NCBI GenBank assembly: GCA_000508305.1 | Contig: CP006977.1 | Location: 186,001 to 250,000 of the forward strand | DNA: 64,000 nt | Reading direction: 5' to 3' | Source of the DNA: Sulfolobus acidocaldarius SUSAZ | Lineage (GTDB): Archaea > Thermoproteota > Thermoprotei_A > Sulfolobales > Sulfolobaceae | Part shown: in pieces, positions 9,247 through 18,469 of the stretch | How positions within the stretch are numbered: the first letter of the stretch is position 1 | Layout of the letters: each line of letters begins with the position of its first letter | Translations under genes and position numbers: made by a program | Notes under the pieces: generated by a model | What the model was told of the DNA's origin: nothing | Seen by the model: the letters and a program-made list of their open reading frames with translations, nothing else | Databases searched by the model: none

Positions 9247-10314
9247 ATGTTCTCTTCTGATCCGTCTGTGCAAGCGAGGAAAGAAAAGTTAGATAAAGAG
9301 GAGGAGGTAAGAGCACTACGAGGAGCTTTGATGGCAGAGTTAGACGCAATAAACTACTATCTTCAACAAGGTAAGCTTTTTGAGAACGAACATCTTAAGA
9401 GGGTTCATGAAGATATTGCGAAAGAGGAAATAGCCCATTTTGGAGAGTTTCTAAGGCTACTGTATGAGGTTAGTAAAGAGGATTTTGATTACATAGTTAA
9501 AGGTTGGAAGGAAGCATCAGAACTTATAGGAAGCGGACATGAAATACCAATTCCACGTGGACAAGTGAATGATGATAAGGACAGTGAGCATAAAGAGGAT
9601 AAAACTGATAGTTATCAAAAGGAGCCCTCTGTGGAGGAGATAATTCATGAGGCTTTAAAGCAAAGAAAAATAAGATATGCTGGGACTTTAAGGAGTTACC
9701 CTGATGAGAGCATTTCTCTATTTGGATTTGAGGAGACTGAGAGAGAAGTAACACAGAAAATGGACTCACAACTTTATAAGATAGAGTATTTGAGTGTGGA
9801 GTTCAAAATTAGGAGTGACTTACCTGTAAACAGGACTTTAAATATCATACATAGAGCAGGGGTAAAGTACTCCCTTATGGAAGATGAATTATTACTCTCC
9901 AAGCATCCCTTGTCAATTATAGAAAGGGGTAGGAAAGAAAAAGCATCAGATTGGGATATTCCAGGTAGTATTGCAAACGATATAATAAGAGGAGTACAGA
10001 TCCTAGAGACAAACGGATACTCTGACCCTGTTACGATAATCTCCCCTGAGCTCTACACAAGGCTTTTCCGCGTTTATGATAAGAGTGGTACTTATGAAAT
10101 AAAGTTAGTGAAGCATGCTACAGACATTATAGTATCTCCTTTAATTAGGGGCTTAGCTGTTGTGTCAAAGAAAGGGTTCTACATCATGGAGAATACTCTA
10201 GTTAAGGTAGAGTTTCTAGGAAGAGAAGGGATTAATAGTGATTATATTATATGGGGGAAGATTGCTCCGTACTTAATTGATACTAATGCTGCAGTTGTAT
10301 TTCTTCGCCAATAA
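9247..10314 (+). CDS. Ferritin-like domain fused to an encapsulin shell protein
   Basis: 355 residues in two parts. Residues 15-95 form a ferritin-like helical pair with metal ligands E31 (AELDAINYY) and E61/H64 (KEEIAHFGEF). A charged linker (about 105-128) leads to an HK97-fold shell domain, 128-355: VEEIIHEALKQRKIRYAGTL, a central basic region and the C-terminal DIIVSPLIRGLAVV...WGKIAPYLIDTNAAVVFLR. This is the family 1 encapsulin fusion layout known from Pyrococcus furiosus. The shell self-assembles into a compartment, and the fused domain would face inside and oxidise and store iron. It has its own upstream region and a convergent neighbour overlapping its 3' end by 32 bases. Confidence 0.88.
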   Translation: MFSSDPSVQARKEKLDKEEEVRALRGALMAELDAINYYLQQGKLFENEHLKRVHEDIAKEEIAHFGEFLRLLYEVSKEDFDYIVKGWKEASELIGSGHEIPIPRGQVNDDKDSEHKEDKTDSYQKEPSVEEIIHEALKQRKIRYAGTLRSYPDESISLFGFEETEREVTQKMDSQLYKIEYLSVEFKIRSDLPVNRTLNIIHRAGVKYSLMEDELLLSKHPLSIIERGRKEKASDWDIPGSIANDIIRGVQILETNGYSDPVTIISPELYTRLFRVYDKSGTYEIKLVKHATDIIVSPLIRGLAVVSKKGFYIMENTLVKVEFLGREGINSDYIIWGKIAPYLIDTNAAVVFLRQ

Positions 10315-10873
10315 ATAGACTGTCTAGTATTCTTTCTCTAAAATCTAGAATTTTTTCACTGAAATATAAATATTCACTTAAGTCTGCACCCTTAAAGAAC
10401 TCACTAATCTCATTCACTGTCTCCTTGAGAATTACATTCCTGTTTTGTTTGTCTAAGGATTTAATTATCTCAACTCCTTCCAAATAACTTTCTTTATCTG
10501 ACCATAACTTGAACCTTGTAACAGGTTTGTGCAATATCTCCTGAACGTAATACAGTGGTTTCCAAGCTAACAATACATGACCATGGTCTATGATATATCC
10601 ATAATTATTCTTGGATAGGATATGATCCTCTTTTAAATCAATATTTAGTAGCCACTCCTCAAAGGCTAAAGCCCTCTTTAGCTCTTTCAGGTTTTTCACT
10701 TCAAATGTGGCTCTATCCGGTAGGTAATCCATTACAATCCCCTCACTGGCGACCTCTAAATCAAGGACAGGCATTCCTAAAACTCTTCCTATTCTTGAGG
10801 CAAACAACTCGGATATCACTTCATATTTTGCATGAATGTCATCCTCCTCTTTGAACCTTTTCAGAAACTTCAT
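10283..10873 (-). CDS. HipA-like / atypical kinase-fold protein
   Basis: 196 residues. The order of motifs suggests a small HipA/PI-kinase-like catalytic core: a helix YEVISELFASRIGRVLGMPV, hinge IVMDYLPD (about 46-53), catalytic-loop-like NIDLKEDHILSKN (77-89) with D83 and N89, and metal-binding-like YIIDHGHVLLAW with D96. It is half the size of HipA and lacks the HipA N-terminal domain and an HTH partner. It could phosphorylate a protein or small molecule. It overlaps the encapsulin gene tail to tail; a link is possible but unproven. Confidence 0.6.
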   Translation of the reverse strand: MKFLKRFKEEDDIHAKYEVISELFASRIGRVLGMPVLDLEVASEGIVMDYLPDRATFEVKNLKELKRALAFEEWLLNIDLKEDHILSKNNYGYIIDHGHVLLAWKPLYYVQEILHKPVTRFKLWSDKESYLEGVEIIKSLDKQNRNVILKETVNEISEFFKGADLSEYLYFSEKILDFRERILDSLFIGEEIQLQH

Positions 10874-10922
10874 GACGTAACATTGCGTGGGATCATTTTA
10901 AAAATCTGTTATGAGTCAAAAA

Positions 10923-10930
10923 TTTATATT
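10923..10930 (+). promoter_or_regulatory. TATA box for lysO-like gene
   Basis: TTTATATT lies 21-28 bases before GTG 10951, giving a leaderless transcript for the LysO-MFS pair. Confidence 0.5.
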
Positions 10931-10950
10931 TCTGATATGGAGTATTAAAA

Positions 10951-11805
10951 GTGTTCACTGAAGTTTTTATTTCTGTATATGTTATGGCTTTGATACTAGG
11001 GAGATACATAAAATTACCTAAAGGGGTCTCTGATGGAATAATATCGATGGTGATATTTACTATAGCATTTTGGGGAGGATCTCAGATAGCTGGAATCCAG
11101 TTAGTTGATGCCATATTATTATCATTTCTTCTTGCGCTAGTGATAGCTGTAGTCACTTACGCCCTAGGATTATTTACTGTCTCTAGACTAAATGTAACCT
11201 TCGTTACAAAAGTCAATTGGAAAGTCCAAGCAAAATACATAATCCCATTAGTTTTAGGTTTCATAGTTGGCCTACTACTAAGAGCTAATATTCCTTTTGA
11301 CGACATTATAGATTACGAATTATATATTCTTGCATTAGTTATAGGAATCGATGTAGGGAGCTCTATTAGTCTAAAGACGTTAATGAAGATGAGTAAGCTA
11401 TCTATGTTTGCTGTTATTGTTGACATAATTAGTGCAGTTCTTGTAGCCTTAATTATTTCCCCCATAATTAATTTAAAGGAAGGCTTAATGATTATGTTAG
11501 GATCAGGGTGGTATTCATACACTGGTCCTTTCGTAGCTAGTTATTATGGTCCAATTGCTGGAATAATTGGGTTTTTGGTTAATTTCCTGAGAGAGCAATT
11601 AGCCTTCGTCTTAGTCCCCATTTTCCTGAAGTTTAGACCTACCCCTGTAGGCGCAATAGCAGTAGGTGGTGCAACTTCTATGGACGTTACTCTACCGCTA
11701 TATGTGGAAGTATTGGGAAATGAGTATATGATAGGAGCCATGATAAGTGGAGTTATATTGACAATTGTAGTTCCCATAATTTTACCGTTGGTGAGCATAA
11801 TTTGA
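10951..11805 (+). CDS. lysO: LysO-family (DUF340) exporter
   Basis: 284 residues with about eight transmembrane segments. The family features are present: an early GRYIKLPKGVSD loop, IGIDVGSSISLK and a C-terminal VGGATSMDVTLPLYVEVLG motif containing the conserved TSMD. Bacterial LysO exports lysine; the archaeal substrate is not proven. The last codons overlap the start of the MFS gene, so both carriers are made from one message. Confidence 0.82.
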   Translation: MFTEVFISVYVMALILGRYIKLPKGVSDGIISMVIFTIAFWGGSQIAGIQLVDAILLSFLLALVIAVVTYALGLFTVSRLNVTFVTKVNWKVQAKYIIPLVLGFIVGLLLRANIPFDDIIDYELYILALVIGIDVGSSISLKTLMKMSKLSMFAVIVDIISAVLVALIISPIINLKEGLMIMLGSGWYSYTGPFVASYYGPIAGIIGFLVNFLREQLAFVLVPIFLKFRPTPVGAIAVGGATSMDVTLPLYVEVLGNEYMIGAMISGVILTIVVPIILPLVSII

Positions 11806-12929
11806 ACAAGTGGGTAATTGTCTTCATAACTTCATCCTCCTTTTTTCTAGGCTATTTTGCCAGAGTAGCTTGGAGCATAGTGAGTGTTTATTCCACCTTA
11901 AAACCGAATGAATTTGAAAATGGACTTATATTCTCGTTGTTCTTCATAGCGTATGTTATAGTTCAAATTCCATCGGGACTACTTTCAGATATTTTTAAAC
12001 CTAACTTGATTGCGTTACTATCTCTAATAGGGCTATTTATATCTTCTTTACTCTCTGGTATAGCTCAGACTATACTCACATTGTATGTATCGAGTTTTAT
12101 GATGGGATTTTGCGCAGGATGGATATATCCTGTGACGATAAAGATTCTCACAGCAACATTTTCAAAGAACGAGCTAAACAAGGCTATAAGCTATTATAGC
12201 CTAGCCTGGCCATTGTCAATTGTAATATCTGGTTTAGCGTTACCTGCGATGGCTATTGACCTTGGCTGGAGAGCACCATATTATATGATAGCTGTGATAT
12301 CCTTACTGTTAGGGTTATCATATCTGAAACTGGGTGATGTCAAAAAGGATTTAGATAATAAAAATAATAACAACAAATTATCTTTTTCAGTAATCAAGGA
12401 TAAAAGGGTCTTGGTCGTCAGCGTTGCTGGTTTCCTGTTCTTTTTATCTTATTGGACTATTGCATTATACGCTTATAGGTACTTTCTGTACACAGGTCTG
12501 AACGATTACTTTGCAGGATTGGCATATTCACTCTTAGCTTTGACTGGAATTCCGTCAACCATAATGGCAGGTTTTATAATACAGAGGTTCGGTCCTATAA
12601 AATCCCTAAGTTTATTCGAAGGAGTTTATGGCATACTTACAATTATCTTACCAATTTCTTTAAATTATATTTACATGCTGATAATTGCTGCTGTTATGGG
12701 TTTCGTTAGATTTGTGATAACGCCTGCAAATTCCTCAGCTGTAGCCATGATAGGTGGTAGTAAAGCTGGTAGCGTCTCAGGTATTTCTAACTTCTTCTGG
12801 CAGACTAGCGGAATAATCTCACCTATTGTTGCGTCCTTCATATTAGTAGATTTCAGCTATCTCGCGTTGTGGATATTTTGTGGACTTGTGACACTCGTAT
12901 CAGCTGTCATGTATTATGTGTTACTCTGA
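11802..12929 (+). CDS. Major facilitator superfamily transporter
   Basis: 375 residues, twelve predicted transmembrane segments in two halves separated by a polar loop at about 178-195 (LDNKNNNNKL). The PSGLLSDIF loop after helix 2 is the usual MFS A-motif position. Substrate unknown. It starts in the LysO stop and ends overlapping the convergent RHH gene by 16 bases. Confidence 0.85.
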   Translation: MNKWVIVFITSSSFFLGYFARVAWSIVSVYSTLKPNEFENGLIFSLFFIAYVIVQIPSGLLSDIFKPNLIALLSLIGLFISSLLSGIAQTILTLYVSSFMMGFCAGWIYPVTIKILTATFSKNELNKAISYYSLAWPLSIVISGLALPAMAIDLGWRAPYYMIAVISLLLGLSYLKLGDVKKDLDNKNNNNKLSFSVIKDKRVLVVSVAGFLFFLSYWTIALYAYRYFLYTGLNDYFAGLAYSLLALTGIPSTIMAGFIIQRFGPIKSLSLFEGVYGILTIILPISLNYIYMLIIAAVMGFVRFVITPANSSAVAMIGGSKAGSVSGISNFFWQTSGIISPIVASFILVDFSYLALWIFCGLVTLVSAVMYYVLL

Positions 12930-13411
12930 ACTATCTTTTTGACAAAACGGCCTCTCTGAAGAACCTTTAATTTATTCAAGCTTTTTGGAATATCAAGTTC
13001 ATCTACAGATACAATAGACACTATATAATTTTCAAAAGTCTGCTCATCTATATCAGGAAAGGTCAAACGCTTAATGTTCCTAAATGATAACTGTTTGCCA
13101 TGGTTTATTATTTCTTCCTTGGACAATGTAAGATCGTCCAGATCAGCAATTACCGAAACCCCTTTTCTAGCTTCATTGAATCCCTCCACAAACGATCTAC
13201 CAGTTTCTTTAGCCCTCTGTAATGTTTGGTCTATGACGTTAGCTGTTTCACTTGCTACTCCTAAAAAACTACTCATTGCCTGATTCATTACCTCCCCTAC
13301 AGTTCTTCCACTATCCCTTGCGAAATTTACCATTTTCTCATACAGGTCTTGATCTATTCCCCTTATAGTTATACTTTTCTTTTTCTCCTCTTCAGATGAC
13401 TTGTCAGACAT
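12914..13411 (-). CDS. Ribbon-helix-helix-type conserved protein
   Basis: 165 residues. After an acidic/basic start, ITIRGIDQDLYEKMVNFARDSGRTVGEVMNQAM fits an RHH DNA-binding fold (strand then two helices, residues 14-46). A long helical middle follows, then a C-terminal domain with SFRNIKRLTFPDIDEQTF. Probably a dimeric regulator or chromatin-associated protein. It is convergent with the MFS gene and divergent from the TldD-like gene. Confidence 0.65.
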   Translation of the reverse strand: MSDKSSEEEKKKSITIRGIDQDLYEKMVNFARDSGRTVGEVMNQAMSSFLGVASETANVIDQTLQRAKETGRSFVEGFNEARKGVSVIADLDDLTLSKEEIINHGKQLSFRNIKRLTFPDIDEQTFENYIVSIVSVDELDIPKSLNKLKVLQRGRFVKKIVQSNT

Positions 13412-13490
13412 GTCATACTGTAATACACAGTCACTGTATTTAAATTTTTCGCCATAAAACTTATCAACTGTTGCGTGAAAGTGTAAATAT

Positions 13491-14465
13491 GTGATTTACG
13501 AGGTTGAAGAGGAAATAATTAACTTCACTCCTCAGGGGAACTTCACGGAAAATAGGGTTATTAAAGTTCCTAGAAGAGGAGCCTCAGGGGGCTGTTCGTC
13601 CTTTACACATCCAAGTGTGAAGGATTTTGAGAGAATAAGGGAGATCAATGATGATGAAGCTACAATTGTTATAAAGAAAGTTCGCAGACAAATAAGAGAT
13701 GATGAACACGTTTGCGTTGAGGAGAAAGTTCTCAATTATGTAAGTATAGGTGATCTGAAGTTCGGATATGTGGGAAGTCCGCTTGAGGTAAAAATCTCGC
13801 TGGACTTTTTAAAATCTATAAGGTTTAACGTTTTAGAGGAGAGGGTGTGGAATTTAGGCAGGATCTACGGGATATTAGACCCAGAGGCATCAGCACATGT
13901 TTTTCATAACCTGGTCGAGTTTTTGAAGGGAGACCAACCTAGAATAAGACTTGGAGAGAAGATCTTATCAGATGAAATTTCTATATATGATAACCCCTTG
14001 AATAATTATCTACTTGGCTTTTCAGTTTTTGATGACGAGGGCTATCCTACCAAGAGGAAGGAGATCGTCGCTGACGGTACTGTCTCGTCATATCTTGGGA
14101 CGTCATTTACAAAAAAAGTTGAGCCCGGAAATGCAAGGGGGTTCATACCTAAACCAGACTACTTTAACTTAGAGGTTAATAATGGTAGCTGGAATGTTAA
14201 GGAGATGATTGAAGATACTAAAGGAGATTGGATACTTGTTTCAGGTGTTAAGAGGAGTGAGATAGTGAAAAATAGTATCAGGCTATTTCCAAGAACAGTC
14301 ATATTTAAGGGAAAAGGAGTAGTAGTGAGGGAGATAGCGATTCCTCTGCAAGAGCTATTGACAATTGATGCAGTAAGCAAGGATGGAAGAAGTGTTATGG
14401 TTGATGAAAATCATGGAGCCTATACCCCTTATGTTAGACTTAAGGTAAGACCTATAATATACTAA
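13491..14465 (+). CDS. TldD/PmbA-like protein, short form
   Basis: 324 residues, against about 430-480 for typical TldD/PmbA proteases. The C-terminal half has family-like segments: an ADGTVSSYLGTSFTKK loop, ARGFIPKPDYFNLEV and VSGVKRSEIVKNSIR...ELLTIDAVSKDG. The TldD metal motif HExxxH is replaced by HVFHNLVEF, so catalytic metal binding is doubtful. TldD/PmbA pairs degrade unfolded or modified peptides; no second partner is in the window. Confidence 0.7.
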   Translation: MIYEVEEEIINFTPQGNFTENRVIKVPRRGASGGCSSFTHPSVKDFERIREINDDEATIVIKKVRRQIRDDEHVCVEEKVLNYVSIGDLKFGYVGSPLEVKISLDFLKSIRFNVLEERVWNLGRIYGILDPEASAHVFHNLVEFLKGDQPRIRLGEKILSDEISIYDNPLNNYLLGFSVFDDEGYPTKRKEIVADGTVSSYLGTSFTKKVEPGNARGFIPKPDYFNLEVNNGSWNVKEMIEDTKGDWILVSGVKRSEIVKNSIRLFPRTVIFKGKGVVVREIAIPLQELLTIDAVSKDGRSVMVDENHGAYTPYVRLKVRPIIY

Positions 14466-14508
14466 CTTGTAAAAAAGTGGCTCTTAGTTTCACAGTGTTT
14501 TACCTAAC

Positions 14509-15264
14509 TTACAAGCTATGTGTTAAATAATCAATTCTTCCTCCATCTGCTACTATCACTTGTCCAGTGATGTACCTGGCGTCATCGCTGGATAGGAAGG
14601 TGACTATGCCTGCTATGTCCTCTGGTCTTCCGGTCGTGCGTAGTACTGTTCTATCCCTAAACCACTGTTTAATTTTTTCAGTCTCTTCAGGACTCCTCCC
14701 CGAAACAGTTAAATCAGTCTCCACCCATCCTGGAGCTACAGCGTTAACTCTAATGTTATACTTACCTAACTCAAAGGCTAGTCTCCTGGTTAACATTATA
14801 ACAGCAGATTTGGTTATGGCATAGAACGTCGTTCCAACGGCAGAGGTGCCAACTCCAGCATTTGAGGCTATATTTACAATTACACCTCCTCTTTGTTTCA
14901 TGAAAGGCAGAAAAGAGTGAATTACGTAGATCGTTCCAGTCAAGTTAATATCCATCATTCTCTTGTATTTTTCCTCATCAAACTCTTCAAACGGCATAGT
15001 ATACATGACTCCAGCATTATTTACGATTACATCTATGTTATTTGTAATCTCCCTTACTTTTTTGGAAGCCTCTATAACCTGATCCCTTTTTGATACATCA
15101 CACTTGATTGTGACCATTCCTTTACTTTCCAATTCCTTTGCTTGGCTCTCCGAAGATGCGTAGAGCACAAATACCTTAGCACCTAAGGAGTTAAACCTCT
15201 CAGCTATAGCCCTTCCTATGCCCCTAGTTCCACCAGTTATAACTACGTTTTTACCCTTAAACAT
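14509..15264 (-). CDS. Short-chain dehydrogenase/reductase
   Basis: 251 residues of the classical SDR family. Features: the TGGTRGIGRAIA cofactor loop near the N terminus, NNAGVMYT at about 88, catalytic Ser in VNIASNAG and YAITK as the YxxxK motif. It ends in the usual YITGQVIVADGG substrate loop. FabG/glucose dehydrogenase-like members share this pattern, so the substrate cannot be named. It is divergent from the HAD gene. Confidence 0.88.
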   Translation of the reverse strand: MFKGKNVVITGGTRGIGRAIAERFNSLGAKVFVLYASSESQAKELESKGMVTIKCDVSKRDQVIEASKKVREITNNIDVIVNNAGVMYTMPFEEFDEEKYKRMMDINLTGTIYVIHSFLPFMKQRGGVIVNIASNAGVGTSAVGTTFYAITKSAVIMLTRRLAFELGKYNIRVNAVAPGWVETDLTVSGRSPEETEKIKQWFRDRTVLRTTGRPEDIAGIVTFLSSDDARYITGQVIVADGGRIDYLTHSL

Positions 15265-15315
15265 AAATTCTACTAAAGAATGTCAAAATAAAAGCTAAAC
15301 GTTTACATTTTATAT

Positions 15316-15969
15316 ATGGGCAAAATAGCATGCGTAGATTTAGGTGATACGTTGGTAGCATTTGAGCCGAGAAGATACCAGCTGATATATGATTTTTTGA
15401 GGGACAACGGATACAATGTAAGTTTACTAAAAGTATATAGAGCTTACGTAAGGAGCCTCTCGAAGTCCAATTTTCCTGATGATAATGGTGTAAACCCATT
15501 TGATGTAAAAGACTTCCTTTATGAGTTGGGCTTAGACCCATCTAATGAGAAGTTAACAAAGAAAATTTCGTCTATATCGAGAGGTAGTGAGTACTATATT
15601 TATGATGATGCCATAGATTTCCTAGAGTACCTAAGATCTGAAGGTTATAAAATAGCTCTAGTCTCAAATGCCACCCCTAGGGCAAGGGACGTAGTATACT
15701 CGTTAGGCCTCCATAAATATCTTGACATCCTAATATTCTCCTTTGAAGTAGGGGTCGTTAAACCAAATCCAAAAATTTTCACATATGTTAGGGAGAAATT
15801 AGGCGAGCCAGACTTTCACTTAGGCGATATTGCTGAAATGGATATACAGGGAGCTAAGAGGGCTAGGCTAAAAAGGGGAATTCTTTTGGACAGGTTTGGA
15901 TTCTATGGCACGGATATTAGGACATTGAAAGACGTTATTCGCTTTTTAGAGGCTTTGCGGTCAGTCTAA
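15316..15969 (+). CDS. HAD-superfamily hydrolase
   Basis: 217 residues. Motif I is degenerate, reading CVDLGDTLVAF rather than DxDGT, with D8 and D11 in place. Motif II is ALVSNATP, motif III is VVKPNPKIF and motif IV is HLGDIAEMDIQGAK. This is the subfamily I phosphatase layout with a helical cap at about 20-90. Substrate unknown. The 3' end overlaps the convergent radical SAM gene by 35 bases. Confidence 0.82.
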   Translation: MGKIACVDLGDTLVAFEPRRYQLIYDFLRDNGYNVSLLKVYRAYVRSLSKSNFPDDNGVNPFDVKDFLYELGLDPSNEKLTKKISSISRGSEYYIYDDAIDFLEYLRSEGYKIALVSNATPRARDVVYSLGLHKYLDILIFSFEVGVVKPNPKIFTYVREKLGEPDFHLGDIAEMDIQGAKRARLKRGILLDRFGFYGTDIRTLKDVIRFLEALRSV

Positions 15970-17521
15970 TGAGCCAATATATTGATTTCAGGACTCCAGT
16001 GAGGTTGTTTAAGTTAACCTGTGAGTAAATCTTAGCATGTTCTCCTTTTGTTTCTTTCAATTGCATGAACACAAAGTCTATGCTGGAGAATATTTTATCG
16101 ATCATGATTTGAACTATCTTCCTCACCAGTTTATTTCTCATGCTATTTGTTATTACAGGGATTAGTTGTCTAGTAATTTTCAGATCATAATTCCATGCTA
16201 GGTATAGCAAATCCCAATAGTTTTTAGGAAGCTTCTCAGGCTTAGGGTATGGATTCTTGGAAATGTAAGTTGTTGAGATCGGAATTACAGGTAACGGGAA
16301 TATCCATGTTACCAGTTTATGATCTATCAATGACTGGACTAGGCTGATACTCTGGTCCACGTCTTCTTCAGTCTCATCTGGATAACCTACTGTCATAGTG
16401 TAGCACGGATAGATGTAATTGTCATTCATTATTGCTGTGGCATCTAGGATTACATCTCTCCAGTCCCTGGGAGTCCATGGGAAGGCTTTAGCAGGCATGT
16501 ACTTTTCAATTATCTTCAAACTCCCGCTCTCTAGACCAACTACGGGAGCTGCAGCTCTATCGAAATTATATGAAGCTATTTCTGACATAGCCTTTACAGT
16601 CTTAGGGCTTTCCCTAACTGCCGGTGCCGATATGTGTGGGAACCATATTCCATCAACCCCCATCTTCATAACTTCTGAAAACAGATTTACTATGGCATCA
16701 TGATTAGTCCTCAACTTTTGCGATCCATAAAGTAAGATATCGTCTGTAATGAACTCCACCCTCCTCCACCCACCTTTCATATTTATCACTACTTCTTTCT
16801 TTATGACATCTATAGGTATTGATCTGAAAGTCTCTGGGGTAATTGAACAGAACCTACAACCTCTGGGGCAACCCCTTGTTACCTGAACCTCCCCTAACCT
16901 AGCAGGATTTTGTATTGGAGGAATTTTATCCAGCTTTGGGTTTCTTCCTCTAACTATGGATGGTGGTTCATTCCCATCAAGAATTGACTTAACTAACGGT
17001 GGAAGATCTACTTCTGCCTCTCCTATAAAGACAGTATCTATCCAATCAGGTTTTTTAAGACTGAGTTCCCAGGCTCCTGGACCTCCTGCAATCACTTTCA
17101 TTTTATATTTTTCCTTCAAACTCTTTATCTCCTCACCAAACTCGTCAAAGAACTGGGCGGTCCAAGTAGGACCTCCGCCAAATATGAAACTCAACTTTGC
17201 ACTCACTGGGTTTAAACCATATGGATCGTGGGCTGTAATTCCAATTATTTTAGTTTCCTTGGCAAATTTCTTTAACTTTTCTGGAGGTACTGTAATTACA
17301 CTAAATCCTGAATTTGTGAGTAATGCCTCGATTTTTCTTATGGCGTATGGAGCAAACAGTGCTCTACCATCTTTATCTGTTGGTACAGGGGGAGTGAAGA
17401 ACCTGTTCATAAAAGCTCTTGGAACCAGTCTAGCTGGCATGCAGGCTACATATCCTAGTACACTGGTTCCCCCATAGTCTGTGAAGGATCCTCTATCTGA
17501 TGTAAGGATTATGTCATACAT
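15935..17521 (-). CDS. B12-binding-domain radical SAM protein
   Basis: 528 residues. An N-terminal alpha/beta domain (about 60-190; GITAHDPYGLNP, VIAGGPGAWEL) resembles the cobalamin-binding fold. The radical SAM core follows, with the cluster motif RGCPRGCRFCS (CxxxCxxC) at about 213-223. It belongs to the B12-radical SAM family that includes methyltransferases and ring-modifying enzymes; the substrate is unknown. A cobalamin-type protein is consistent with the BluB-like gene at 26607. Confidence 0.85.
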   Translation of the reverse strand: MYDIILTSDRGSFTDYGGTSVLGYVACMPARLVPRAFMNRFFTPPVPTDKDGRALFAPYAIRKIEALLTNSGFSVITVPPEKLKKFAKETKIIGITAHDPYGLNPVSAKLSFIFGGGPTWTAQFFDEFGEEIKSLKEKYKMKVIAGGPGAWELSLKKPDWIDTVFIGEAEVDLPPLVKSILDGNEPPSIVRGRNPKLDKIPPIQNPARLGEVQVTRGCPRGCRFCSITPETFRSIPIDVIKKEVVINMKGGWRRVEFITDDILLYGSQKLRTNHDAIVNLFSEVMKMGVDGIWFPHISAPAVRESPKTVKAMSEIASYNFDRAAAPVVGLESGSLKIIEKYMPAKAFPWTPRDWRDVILDATAIMNDNYIYPCYTMTVGYPDETEEDVDQSISLVQSLIDHKLVTWIFPLPVIPISTTYISKNPYPKPEKLPKNYWDLLYLAWNYDLKITRQLIPVITNSMRNKLVRKIVQIMIDKIFSSIDFVFMQLKETKGEHAKIYSQVNLNNLTGVLKSIYWLIRLTAKPLKSE

Positions 17522-17741
17522 TAAAAAGAGAATCGAATTCAGATGTTATAAACTTTCTTTTAAAAAGAGTATCAGAAAAGGGATTAAATATTTTATTAAT
17601 GGGAGAAAACTAAAAACTGTTTAATAACTTACCCTATATATTTGGTCTTTTTTAATTAAAAAAATTGTTTGGTGGTAAACTTTTTCTTAACTCAAGATAT
17701 ATCTCTAAAAAACTGACATTTTAAAACTTTAGAAAAAGTTA

Positions 17742-18086
17742 TTATATCAGTAGAGAGGCTAAATGTAATGCACCTAGTATTAGAGCAATGATCACGAATA
17801 TTACAAGTGACAATACCCCAATTACTATAGCTCCGCCCCATCCGACGTTGTATATTTCTCTAATTATTAATAATATTATAATTATACCTATTATAGCTCC
17901 TATAAAATGCAGAAAAGTTGTCAGAACCACGTATATTACTATCGATACTAAACTCACAATCATAGCGTTTCCGAAACTAGATCTTCTAGACACAGCTTTA
18001 GATGCTAGCCACACTGGAATTGATAGTATTATCCAACCTATCAAAAAACTTATTAAAACTATTATTAGGTTAGAAATAGCTGCCAT
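17742..18086 (-). CDS. Four-helix integral membrane protein
   Basis: 114 residues with four hydrophobic segments (about 5-27, 43-60, 60-75, 84-110) and a basic loop KAVSRRSSFGN between the first two. No family recognised. The spacer upstream of the radical SAM gene (17522-17741) shows only AT-rich DNA. Confidence 0.6.
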   Translation of the reverse strand: MAAISNLIIVLISFLIGWIILSIPVWLASKAVSRRSSFGNAMIVSLVSIVIYVVLTTFLHFIGAIIGIIIILLIIREIYNVGWGGAIVIGVLSLVIFVIIALILGALHLASLLI

Positions 18087-18108
18087 AATAATTATTTATA
18101 AAGGTTAG

Positions 18109-18434
18109 TTATAAATAAAGTTTTCCGACCTTTGCATATCAGATTAAAAGTGAAATATGGAGAGACTACGCACGAAAACCAATATAGTTTATCCTATAGA
18201 ATAGGGTAATTATAAAGGTCATGCAAAATTAAGGTCTGAAAGCTAAGTCATTTATAGAAATAAACAGGATTTATGTAAACGGATTTAGTTATTATATTTT
18301 CACTTCTCCTTTCAGATCGACCAATTAAAGATAAGATTTTTACATCATATTGATTAAGTATTTATTTTAATATTTTTCTATGTAAAATAGTGTTGAAATT
18401 TTAGTTCTAAGTGCAAATGGTAGTTCTATGGTCA
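18109..18434. other. AT-rich spacer upstream of the CDF gene
   Basis: No ORF. Two similar short elements, GACCTTTGCAT near 18127 and AGGTCATGCAAAATTAAGGTC near 18218, face each other, and T-rich blocks around 18340-18390 could hold the CDF promoter. I see no RNA gene. Confidence 0.4.
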
Positions 18435-18467
18435 CACATGGGACTTAGAGCACGATCATCCCACGTG
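18435..18467. promoter_or_regulatory. Inverted repeat just before the metal exporter
   Basis: CACATGGGA at 18435-18443 pairs with TCCCACGTG at 18459-18467 (eight of nine positions), with a 15-base centre. It ends two bases before the TTG start of the CDF gene, so it could be an operator for a metal-sensing repressor or an RNA hairpin covering the start. Confidence 0.45.
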
Positions 18468-18469
18468 GA

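Noticed and set aside
18109-18300. Facing GACCTTTGCAT/AGGTCATGCA elements as a possible RNA gene
   Set aside because: No tRNA, C/D or H/ACA features and no stable long stem; left as spacer.
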